From positions 912,330-976,329 of the forward strand of contig NZ_CAAHFG010000004.1 of NCBI RefSeq assembly GCF_900890425.1: a stretch of DNA of 64,000 nt. The letters run 5' to 3'. The notes beneath the pieces are model-generated. The model was not told the DNA's origin. It made no database searches and saw only the letters and a program-made list of their open reading frames with translations. Of the stretch, positions 33,193 through 40,732 are shown one piece after another (position 1 is the first letter of the stretch; every line of letters starts with the position of its first letter). The stretch comes from Pontiella desulfatans (GTDB lineage Bacteria > Verrucomicrobiota > Kiritimatiellia > Kiritimatiellales > Pontiellaceae). Both the position numbers and the translations under genes were made by a program.

Positions 33193-35070
33193 TTACTCCT
33201 TCTCGATCCGGATCCGGTCCACGACGAGATGGCCGGGGCCACGAACGCCGACGACGAGCTGCCACTTGGGATTGTCGTTGGTCTTCAGCTCCATGGTTTC
33301 CGAGCCGGAGGTTCCATCGGCACCTTTCCAGGCCTTCATCATCTTTTCGCCGGCTTTCTTGTCGCCGGTGAAGTTGGCGTAGAACTCGCTATTTGCGCCG
33401 AGGCCCTTGGACGTCCAGTCGAGGGTTAGCGTATAGCGGCTGTTGGGTTTGAAGCTGTTCTTTGGGGTTTGCAACGCGCGGTTCCATGAATTGGGTTGGG
33501 CGTTCATGGCGCTGATTTCAAAGCCGGCGCCTTCGATGGCTCCATCGTTGCCGACCGTTAGCTTTCCCGTTTGGGAGGGGGCTTCCTGCACCGGGCCGGC
33601 GCTGTAGCGATAGGCCATGCCCTTGGCCAGGCCGGGTTCGTTGTAGGCCGCCATCTGGCGCTTGAGTTCGTCCATCATCTTTGCGCCGATGCCGGCATAT
33701 TCGGGGTTGGTGTAGAAATTCACCAGCTCATCGGGATCCTTTTCCAAGTCGAAGAGCCAAGGAATGTCGTCTTCGCAGATCACCAGCTTGTAGCGGTTGT
33801 TCACCGCGCAGACCCAGCCGCTGGCGGATGAGGTGATGTAGACGATCCGGTCGTCGTCGATCCGGGGTGCCGGGGAGGTGAACGCCGCGGCATCGTTCTT
33901 GCCATGGGAACTGGGAATGCCGGGGGCTCCCATAAGCCCGAGAATGGTTTGCGGGAAGTCGACGGTGGTGTAGGCCGTGTTGACCACCTTGCCCGGGGCG
34001 ATGGCCGCCGGCCAGCGGATCAGGAATGGAATCTGGGCGGAGGTGGCGTAGGGCACGCCCTTGTTGTGGCGCTTGTGTTCCCCCATCAGGTCGCCGTGGT
34101 CGGACGTGAACACCACGATCGTGTTCTTGTTCAACCCGTTGGCTTCAAGCCATAGAAGCAGGCGTCCGACATTGTCGTCGATGCATTTGACCATGCCGAA
34201 GTAACCCTGCATCTTGTGCTGTTCAAGCGAGTCGACCAACTCTTTCGCCTTGCGTCCCCAGGCCGGCATGGACTCGGGCGGAACCTCCATGGTGCGCGGG
34301 TTTTCGAAGTGCAGGTGCTTGAACAGGGTGTCGTACGGCGGGCGCACGCTGTTCGGCGTGTGCGGATCGGGGATGGAGAGCATGACGGCGAACGGCTGTC
34401 CCTTGTCGCGCTCCAGGATTTCCAGCACGCGGCTGGTCAGGTAGTCGGTCGTGAAATTCTCCGGCGTCGACTTGGAAACACTGAATTTGGCGTTATGCGT
34501 GTTGGGGACAAGGCCAAGGACGACCGGTTTGCCGTTTTCATCGTGGCCGAGTCCTTTCCAGTGGCCGCGGTTCATCATGTAGCGGTTGTCGGAAAAGCCA
34601 AACTTGCGCGCCGGTCCAAAGCCCGGTTTGGCGTCGCCGTCGAGGTGCCACTTGCCGACGTACGATGTGGCATACCCCTCGCTCTCCAGCACCGAGGCGA
34701 ACGTTTGAAGGCCGTCGTGCAGTGGCATGTCGTTCACCGGCGAGCCGGTGGCAACGGGGTAGAGGCCGGTCACGAACGAAGCGCGCGAGGGCGTGCAGAC
34801 CGGCGACGAGGCATAGTAGCTCGTGCAGATGGCGCCTTCCTTCGCGAGCCGGTCGATGTGTGGGGTGTCGACCTTGACGCCTTGGCCCCAGACAAACGCC
34901 TGGTCTTCGCTCAGCTGCTCGCGGTAGCAACCCAGCGTGCGGAAGTTATGCTCGTCGGTATGGATGATCAGCAGGTTCGGTTTCGTCGATTTCGCGGCGA
35001 GCGTGTTTTTGGCGACTGCGGCAATGCCGGCGCCAGCCATAAGCGTGGTTGCAAAGTTTCGTCGATTCAT
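33193..35070 (-). CDS. Secreted S1-family sulfatase with C-terminal carbohydrate-binding-like domain
   Basis: The 625-residue protein has an RR-containing leader (MNRRNFATTLMAGAG; Tat or Sec). Its sulfatase core has HTDEHN at about 37-42 and the formylglycine site Cys92 in VCTPSRASFVTG. YVGKWHLDG and VVFTSDHGDLMGEH follow. Residues ~500-625 form an extra beta-sandwich-like region ending in a WQLVVGVRGPGHLVVDRIRIEKE-like carbohydrate-binding profile. It hydrolyses sulfate esters after Cys-to-formylglycine maturation. AAGGA precedes the ATG. It is a close paralogue of the gene at 35746. Confidence 0.9.
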   Translation of the reverse strand: MNRRNFATTLMAGAGIAAVAKNTLAAKSTKPNLLIIHTDEHNFRTLGCYREQLSEDQAFVWGQGVKVDTPHIDRLAKEGAICTSYYASSPVCTPSRASFVTGLYPVATGSPVNDMPLHDGLQTFASVLESEGYATSYVGKWHLDGDAKPGFGPARKFGFSDNRYMMNRGHWKGLGHDENGKPVVLGLVPNTHNAKFSVSKSTPENFTTDYLTSRVLEILERDKGQPFAVMLSIPDPHTPNSVRPPYDTLFKHLHFENPRTMEVPPESMPAWGRKAKELVDSLEQHKMQGYFGMVKCIDDNVGRLLLWLEANGLNKNTIVVFTSDHGDLMGEHKRHNKGVPYATSAQIPFLIRWPAAIAPGKVVNTAYTTVDFPQTILGLMGAPGIPSSHGKNDAAAFTSPAPRIDDDRIVYITSSASGWVCAVNNRYKLVICEDDIPWLFDLEKDPDELVNFYTNPEYAGIGAKMMDELKRQMAAYNEPGLAKGMAYRYSAGPVQEAPSQTGKLTVGNDGAIEGAGFEISAMNAQPNSWNRALQTPKNSFKPNSRYTLTLDWTSKGLGANSEFYANFTGDKKAGEKMMKAWKGADGTSGSETMELKTNDNPKWQLVVGVRGPGHLVVDRIRIEKE

Positions 35071-35291
35071 GAGGGTTCCTTTATACGGGCTTTCATACTA
35101 GACGGAACAGGTTCGTTGAAATGGACGTTTTGGCAAACTGGCCTTTCGGATAGGGGGGGGGCTTGCAGAACCCATGGAGTTAATCTTGCTCAAATCCGCG
35201 TGGGGAGTACGTTGTTGTGAATTGAAGTGGACTTTGTTGCCAACAACCATGTTTGAATGGGATTACAAAAATTATCTGTCACTCTACTCAC

Positions 35292-35621
35292 ATGTTTAAG
35301 CATCCATGGCTATTAAAAAACTATCACCCTTCAGAGGAAGAGAAGGTTGAGAGAAAATCGGATAAATTCTACTGGGTCTGCCTGGTCGCCTCGGCACTCC
35401 TTTTCGGGGTTTACGGGTTTTGGGTAAACTATTTGGAACTGATGTCAAGAGCCGTGCGCGCATTGTCTATTCCTGCAGCCCTCATGGCATGGGCATTTAC
35501 GATGCTGTTGGGTTTCTGGATTAGTGGAACTTTATCGAGAAGAGGAAAATATATAGCTGGTGCTTTGATTCTTATAGTGACCCTCGTCATGACGAATTCA
35601 ATATGGCCACTTATAGATTAG
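35292..35621 (+). CDS. Small multi-pass membrane protein of unknown function
   Basis: The protein has about 109 residues from the ATG at 35292 (MFKHPWLLKNYHPSEEEKVERKSDK), with three hydrophobic helices (about 29-45, 57-76, 83-102). No family is recognised. The local sequence is AT-richer than its neighbours. It ends against a palindromic element. A longer start at 35253 is possible. Confidence 0.45.
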   Translation: MFKHPWLLKNYHPSEEEKVERKSDKFYWVCLVASALLFGVYGFWVNYLELMSRAVRALSIPAALMAWAFTMLLGFWISGTLSRRGKYIAGALILIVTLVMTNSIWPLID

Positions 35622-35747
35622 AGCATTTCACGAATGAAATGCCGCAACCTGATGGAGCGACCGGTTCCACCCGGTCTTCCGTTCGAACGGGTTCAGTCGA
35701 GGTGGAACTCGACCCTCCATTACGGCATCTCAATTGTTCAAGGCTCT
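35620..35747. repeat. Large palindromic element between the hypothetical gene and a sulfatase
   Basis: A ~90-nt imperfect palindrome (35639-35728) has arms beginning ATGCCG and ending CGGCAT, inner CGGTTCCACC / GGTGGAACTCG pairing, and CCGTTCGAACGG at its centre. AGAGC (35620-35624) and GCTCT (35743-35747) bound it, plus a GCATTTC/GAAATGC hairpin at the left. The right end supplies the stop codon region of the sulfatase at 35746. It could be a MITE/REP element or a bidirectional terminator. Confidence 0.65.
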
Positions 35748-37212
35748 AAAGGACATAGGGCCGGTTGTTTTCCAGTCCGGGTTCCTCGAATTTCTTCATC
35801 TGCTTGAACAGCTCGTCCTGCAGGCGCTTGGCGGTGTCGGCATAGGCCGGGTCGGTGTAGAAGTTGACCAGCTCGTCGGGATCTTTTTCGAGATCGATCA
35901 GCCACGGCTTTTCCGTCTTGTCGAGCACGAGCTTGTAGCGGTTGTCGACCGCCGCCACCCACCAGCCGCCGTTCTTGGCGAAGTAGGTGATGCGGTCGTC
36001 CACCACCTCTTGTTGCGGGCCGAGGAAATCGGCCGCGGTGTCGAGGCCGTGGAACGGGGCATCGGTTTTCACATTCATGAGAGCGAGCGTGGTCGGAGCG
36101 AAGTCCACATTGGTATAGGCCTTCCGGATAATTTTTCCGGCCTTGATTTTTTTCGGCCAGCGGATGACGAACGGGATTTTGGCGGAGGCTTCGTAGGGCA
36201 CGCCCTTGTTGCGGCGGTTGTGCTCGAAGAACATGTCGCCATGGTCGGCGGTGAAGACGACGATGGTGTTTTCCGCCAGGCCGTTGTCATCCAGGAATTT
36301 CAGGATGCGCCCGACGGAGTCGTCGATGTGCTTCACCATGCCGAAATATTGGCGTAGCGCCGCGGCGTCGAAGTCCGCGGCTTCGTTGTGGTCGTCCTTG
36401 CTGGACTTGGATGCCCACGCGGGTTTGACCGCGGTGTATTCCGGCGCCATGGTTTTCGGCGGTTGGAGATCCATGTGGTCGAACAGGGTGTGGTAGGGCG
36501 GGCGCGCATAGTCCGGCGTGTGCGGATCGGGAATGGAGAGCATGTGGCAGAACGGTTTGCCCTTGTCGCGCTCCAGGATTTCGAGCGTGCGGTCGGTGAA
36601 GAAATCGGTCATGTGCACCACCTCCTCCTGCGGCAGCTTGGAAACCGACTTGTCGCCTAGTCCGCCTTTGACGATCTTGCCATCTCTCACGTGGAAAAAC
36701 GGCGCGTGGCCACCATCCATCATAAAGCGGTTGTCGTCGAAGCCGGCGTTGTATTTCAGGTCGAACAGATATTTCCCGTTGCCTTCGAGATGCCACTTGC
36801 CGACATACGACGTGGCATAGCCCTGGTCGCGCAGGATCGTCGCGAAGGTCGGGATATCCTGCCGGAGATGCAGGCCGTTCTTGGGCGCGCCGGTCGCCTG
36901 CGGATGCAGGCCGGTGATGAGCGATGCGCGCGAAGGCGTGCAGACCGGCGACGAGCAATAGTAGCGGTCGCAGATGGCGCCCTCATCGGCGATCCGGTCG
37001 ATGTGCGGGGTCTCCACGCAGTTGCCCTTGCCCCAGACAAACGCCTGGTCTTCGCTCATCAGCTCGCGGTAGCAGCCGAGCGTGCGGAAGCTATGCTCGT
37101 CGGTATGGATGACCAGCAGGTTGGGTTGCCTGGATTTTCCTGCGAGCGTGTTGCGCGCGATTGCGGATATGCCGGCGGCGGAGGTCAATAGGTTGAAGTT
37201 GCGTCTGTTCAT
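35746..37212 (-). CDS. Secreted S1-family sulfatase
   Basis: The 488-residue protein has an RR-containing leader (MNRRNFNLLTSAAG). The metal site is HTDEHS, formylglycine Cys91 lies in VCTPSRASLITG, then YVGKWHLEG and VVFTADHGDMFFEH. It is closely similar to the 33193 sulfatase over the catalytic part but lacks its C-terminal extension. It is the last gene of a three-gene minus-strand operon (38883, 37219, 35746) with gaps of 2-6 nt; AGGA precedes the ATG. Confidence 0.9.
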   Translation of the reverse strand: MNRRNFNLLTSAAGISAIARNTLAGKSRQPNLLVIHTDEHSFRTLGCYRELMSEDQAFVWGKGNCVETPHIDRIADEGAICDRYYCSSPVCTPSRASLITGLHPQATGAPKNGLHLRQDIPTFATILRDQGYATSYVGKWHLEGNGKYLFDLKYNAGFDDNRFMMDGGHAPFFHVRDGKIVKGGLGDKSVSKLPQEEVVHMTDFFTDRTLEILERDKGKPFCHMLSIPDPHTPDYARPPYHTLFDHMDLQPPKTMAPEYTAVKPAWASKSSKDDHNEAADFDAAALRQYFGMVKHIDDSVGRILKFLDDNGLAENTIVVFTADHGDMFFEHNRRNKGVPYEASAKIPFVIRWPKKIKAGKIIRKAYTNVDFAPTTLALMNVKTDAPFHGLDTAADFLGPQQEVVDDRITYFAKNGGWWVAAVDNRYKLVLDKTEKPWLIDLEKDPDELVNFYTDPAYADTAKRLQDELFKQMKKFEEPGLENNRPYVL

Positions 37213-37218
37213 GGTGTC

Positions 37219-38880
37219 CTACTTGTTTGGAAGGTTAATGCTCTTGATGAAGAAGGTTTCCGCCGGTAGCCCTTCGTGTTGGGTCAGCACGGTGACGGCC
37301 TGCTTGCTTCCCTTGGGCAGGGTTTTGCAGCAGACCAACCGTACCATCGTTTTCTCGAACGGCGCCAGTTCGCGAACGGAGCCCGTCGCCAGTTCCTGGT
37401 CGGCCTTCTTGCCGATCAGCAGTTTGACCGATCCCGGCTTCGATGCCACTTCGCCAAAGTTCGTGACCTCGACATAGGCCTCGAGTCCCTCGTCGGTATA
37501 TTCAAACACCGGGGCAATGGAGGAGAGCTTGGGCAGGCTGAATTCAACCTCGGGCAGGCGACTCCAGGCATAGAGCAGCTCGCCCTTCTTGGTTTTTCCC
37601 ATCAGCTTGCCGGCAAAGTTTTCGGTAGTGAATCCGGTGTCGGCGCCGCCAAACACGAGAACCAGATCCTTGCCGGCTTTTTCGGTCTTCAGCAGCTTGC
37701 TGCCGCGTCCATGGTTCACTTCCGTCGAGGCGCCGAAACGCAACGAGTCGAGATCGATGTGCTTCTTCGGGTTGAAGCCTTTTTCGGCCATGATCTTCAC
37801 GCGGGTTTCCTTCGTGTCCGCGGTGATGGCCTTGGTGTTCATCAACTCGATGAGCTTTGCCACCTGTATCGGAATAATGATGTGTTTGGAGTTATGGGTG
37901 TCGTTAGGCAGGTCGGAATGTTTATCGGAGTCGATCACCGCAAAGTGGGCCTGAATCGGCCGGCCGTGTTCGTCCTGCAGGAAACGGAGCCGCTCAAACT
38001 TATACCAATCCAGCACCGTTCCGTCTTCATAGCGCGCAATGCCCGGCACATAGGCCTCGCCCGGTTCCGTGATCCAGTGGAAGCCATCCTTCGAACGGAG
38101 GTGGTAGGCGATGCGCCCCTTCCAGTCGTTCACGATCATGTTGTATTGAACCGCATCCTTCCACAGGACGGGATCCTCGAAGATGCCCGGCACCTTGGGG
38201 TAGACCGACTCGGCGCTAACCTCCTGCCAATCCTCGCCGCCCTCCTTGCTGGCCCAAATGTAGCCGCGGCGCGATACCGCGAGGTGCGATCCGTCCGCCC
38301 GCGGCGCGAATGAAAAGTTGACGTAGTTCTTGAAGGCGTAGCGTCCGCGCTTGTCGAAGTTGTAGGTGCGCGCCTTCCACGGGCCGTTCAGGCTGTCCGA
38401 GGAATAGAAGCGCCCGTGCGTTGAATAGATGCAGTATTCGCCCTGTGCGTTTTGATAGAGCTCCGGGTTGTGCCCCGGCCCGATCCAGCCTTGATAGGTA
38501 TACGGCCCCATCGGGTCGGTGGCGGTGGCATGGACGATTTCCGAATCGAAATAACCAAAATGGCCGCGCGGTTCGTTCTCCGGCCAGCGCGCGGTGTAGA
38601 GGTGGAACGTGCCGTCGTCGTCCTTGACCGGGAAGCCGCACCAGTACGACCAATCCGGGGCTTCGATCCCGTTGGTGACATCGCGCGGTTTCACGTTGTC
38701 GCCGCCCCAGGTGTCGGAGGTCATCCCGCCGCGCATCGGCATCGGCAGGAACAGATCCTTGAACGGGCCGCCGTGCACCAGGTTGCTCCACGCCGCCGGA
38801 CGCTCGCGCACCACGCTGTCGCCAAACGCGCATGTGGCGGCAAGAAGCATGCATGGAATCATCACTGGTTTGCTTCCCAT
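37219..38880 (-). CDS. Secreted beta-propeller glycoside hydrolase-like protein (GH43/GH117-like)
   Basis: The 553-residue protein has a signal peptide (about 1-20). Residues ~50-340 have repeated propeller blades: WCGFPVKDDDGTFHLYTARW, GHNPELYQNAQGEYCIYSTHG, GIFEDPVLWKDAVQYNMIVND and a late RYEDGTVLDWYKFERLRF. Acidic residues in these (FED, HNPE) resemble those of five-bladed GH43, GH117 and related enzymes. The C-terminal third holds further beta domains. The reaction is unknown. It sits between two sulfatase genes in one operon, so it probably acts on the same sulfated glycan. Confidence 0.6.
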   Translation of the reverse strand: MGSKPVMIPCMLLAATCAFGDSVVRERPAAWSNLVHGGPFKDLFLPMPMRGGMTSDTWGGDNVKPRDVTNGIEAPDWSYWCGFPVKDDDGTFHLYTARWPENEPRGHFGYFDSEIVHATATDPMGPYTYQGWIGPGHNPELYQNAQGEYCIYSTHGRFYSSDSLNGPWKARTYNFDKRGRYAFKNYVNFSFAPRADGSHLAVSRRGYIWASKEGGEDWQEVSAESVYPKVPGIFEDPVLWKDAVQYNMIVNDWKGRIAYHLRSKDGFHWITEPGEAYVPGIARYEDGTVLDWYKFERLRFLQDEHGRPIQAHFAVIDSDKHSDLPNDTHNSKHIIIPIQVAKLIELMNTKAITADTKETRVKIMAEKGFNPKKHIDLDSLRFGASTEVNHGRGSKLLKTEKAGKDLVLVFGGADTGFTTENFAGKLMGKTKKGELLYAWSRLPEVEFSLPKLSSIAPVFEYTDEGLEAYVEVTNFGEVASKPGSVKLLIGKKADQELATGSVRELAPFEKTMVRLVCCKTLPKGSKQAVTVLTQHEGLPAETFFIKSINLPNK

Positions 38881-38882
38881 CT

Positions 38883-40376
38883 TTATTCCCCCAGGGTTGT
38901 TGCATGGGTTTTACGCAGCTGCAGGTAGCGGCTGAACATGGCGTCGACGCGCGGCTTGTATTCGGGATTCAGAACCAGGTTTTCCAAGCTCTCCTCGAAA
39001 AGGTTGTCCTTCAGGTTGTAGAGCGCAACCGGTTCCAGGGCCGCCAGCATGGCTTCCGCGTTGAACTTGAAATCCTTCACCGGGGCCTTCACCTTCATGA
39101 TCAACTTCCACTCCGCATCCCGGATGGCGAGGGACGGGCCGCCGGCCGCCTGGTGCATCAGGTTGGCATGGCGCTCCTTCACCTCCTGCCCCAGGAACAC
39201 CGGCAGCAGGTTCATCGAGTCCATCACCAGTGAACGGTCGATCGGCTGCCCGGCTAGCGTGGCGATCGTCGCGACGGTGTCGTGAGAGATGATCGGCTCG
39301 TCGGAAACGGAGCCCGGTTTGATCTTGCCCGGCCAGACGGCAATGAACGGAACGCGGTGCCCGCCTTCCATGATCGAACCCTTGCTACCGTTCAGTCCGT
39401 TGCTCGTGTCGTGTCCGGCCGCCTTCATATCCTTGTCCCAGGAAAGGCCGCCGTTGTCGGAGGTGAAGATGAACAGCGTGTTGTCATAGACGCCGGCCTC
39501 CTTCAGCGCCCGCACCAGCATGCCGACCTGGACATCGAGTTCCTTGATCATGTCGCCATGCTTGCCCGGCGTGGTTCCCTTGATCTTGACGCCGTCCAGC
39601 TCGACGGGCGGTGCATGTGGAATATGCACGGCCTGCGAGCAGTAGTAGATGAAAAACGGCTTGGCGGCGTGTTTCGCAATATAGTCCACGCCCTTCTTTG
39701 CGAGGATCGGGCCGGCCTGCGCCGGATCCCAGTTGGAGTCGGCAATGCCACGGCGGTCGAGGTGTTTCTTCGAGGTGGAATAGTGCGTCTGGTCGGCGTC
39801 GATTTCCTTGATCACCGAATCCTCGCCCAGTTTCATCCAAACCTGGTTTTCGTAGAATGCGAATGGAATGTTCTGAACGCCCTCGGGTAGTTCGCAGGCA
39901 TAGTCGAAGCCAAAGTGCAGCGCGCCTCCATCCTGTTTCTCCCAGTTAACCGGCGTGGTCAGCCAGGAACTGCCGAGGCCCCATTTCCCGAAGAATGCCG
40001 TCTGGTAGCCGCCTGCTTTTGCGATCCGCGCGCTGGTCGTCCACCCGCCCGTATCGATGCCCGAGTCCGCTTCCGGCTTCCACACGCCGAACGCGCTGTG
40101 GTTGCGGTAGGAATAGTTGCCCGTCAGCATCGAAAAGCGCGTGGGGGCGCAGAGCGACGCCGGGGAGTGGGCATCGGTGAAGCGCATCCCTTCGGCAATC
40201 AACCGGTCGATGTTCGGCGTTTCCACAAGCACGTTTGAGCCGCGCTCGCGGACATTGAAGCTGATATCGCCCAGGCCAATGTCGTCGGCCATCACGAGCA
40301 CCACGTTCGGTTTGCCGGCCGCCCATGCCGCGGTTGCCATCATCAATGCGGTAACTGCCACAGCTGTTTTCATCAT
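38883..40376 (-). CDS. Secreted S1-family arylsulfatase
   Basis: The 497-residue protein has a signal peptide (1-20, ending AWA). The metal site VMADDIGLGD, the formylglycine Cys76 in SLCAPTRFSMLTG, GKWGLGSSW and FIFTSDNGG are those of type I sulfatases. The CAPTR form still fits CxPxR. It is first in a three-gene operon; AAGGAG lies upstream, and a weaker copy of the shared motif (site D) lies about 60-80 nt upstream. Confidence 0.92.
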   Translation of the reverse strand: MMKTAVAVTALMMATAAWAAGKPNVVLVMADDIGLGDISFNVRERGSNVLVETPNIDRLIAEGMRFTDAHSPASLCAPTRFSMLTGNYSYRNHSAFGVWKPEADSGIDTGGWTTSARIAKAGGYQTAFFGKWGLGSSWLTTPVNWEKQDGGALHFGFDYACELPEGVQNIPFAFYENQVWMKLGEDSVIKEIDADQTHYSTSKKHLDRRGIADSNWDPAQAGPILAKKGVDYIAKHAAKPFFIYYCSQAVHIPHAPPVELDGVKIKGTTPGKHGDMIKELDVQVGMLVRALKEAGVYDNTLFIFTSDNGGLSWDKDMKAAGHDTSNGLNGSKGSIMEGGHRVPFIAVWPGKIKPGSVSDEPIISHDTVATIATLAGQPIDRSLVMDSMNLLPVFLGQEVKERHANLMHQAAGGPSLAIRDAEWKLIMKVKAPVKDFKFNAEAMLAALEPVALYNLKDNLFEESLENLVLNPEYKPRVDAMFSRYLQLRKTHATTLGE

Positions 40377-40432
40377 TCCAACTCCTTCTTTAAATCGCTA
40401 TGCCGATGTAACGATATACAGTATCAAGTCTG

Positions 40433-40454
40433 GACGCGAAACAGGTGCGCCATT
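40433..40454 (-). promoter_or_regulatory. Weak copy of shared motif (site D) upstream of sulfatase operon
   Basis: On the minus strand AATGGCGCACCTGTTTCGCG keeps the GGCGCA start and the T-rich middle before CGCG. A -10-like TACTGT/TATATC lies further downstream. It is weaker than sites B, F, G, I and J. Confidence 0.35.
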
Positions 40455-40500
40455 GCGGATTAAATGTGCGTTATATCGCCACGTTTCGCCCCCGTCCAAA

Positions 40501-40556
40501 CCAGGGGTGGCCACGCATCTCGCCACGGCCGTGGTCAGATGCGTGGCCACCCCTGG
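40501..40556. repeat. Perfect 20-bp stem palindrome with palindromic loop
   Basis: Arms at 40501-40520 and 40537-40556 are fully complementary (CCAGGGGTGG...CACGCATCT type). The 16-nt loop contains a further 12-nt palindrome (CCACGGCCGTGG, 40523-40534). It lies between the sulfatase operon and the carrageenase-like gene; together with nothing else recognisable it fills the 40455-40732 gap. Confidence 0.75.
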
Positions 40557-40732
40557 TCGGATCGGTAGTGAATTTTGAAGTGAACGTCGTCCCAAAGTTA
40601 ATCGGAACCGAAGCGGGCGGGACTTCCGCACGCACGGGCGGCTTTGCTGTTGGGGGCGAATCCGGAGGTTACGCCCGACCAACTATGCGACACACTAAAG
40701 CCCTGCAGGGATTGCCCATTTTTGTGGTCTGC

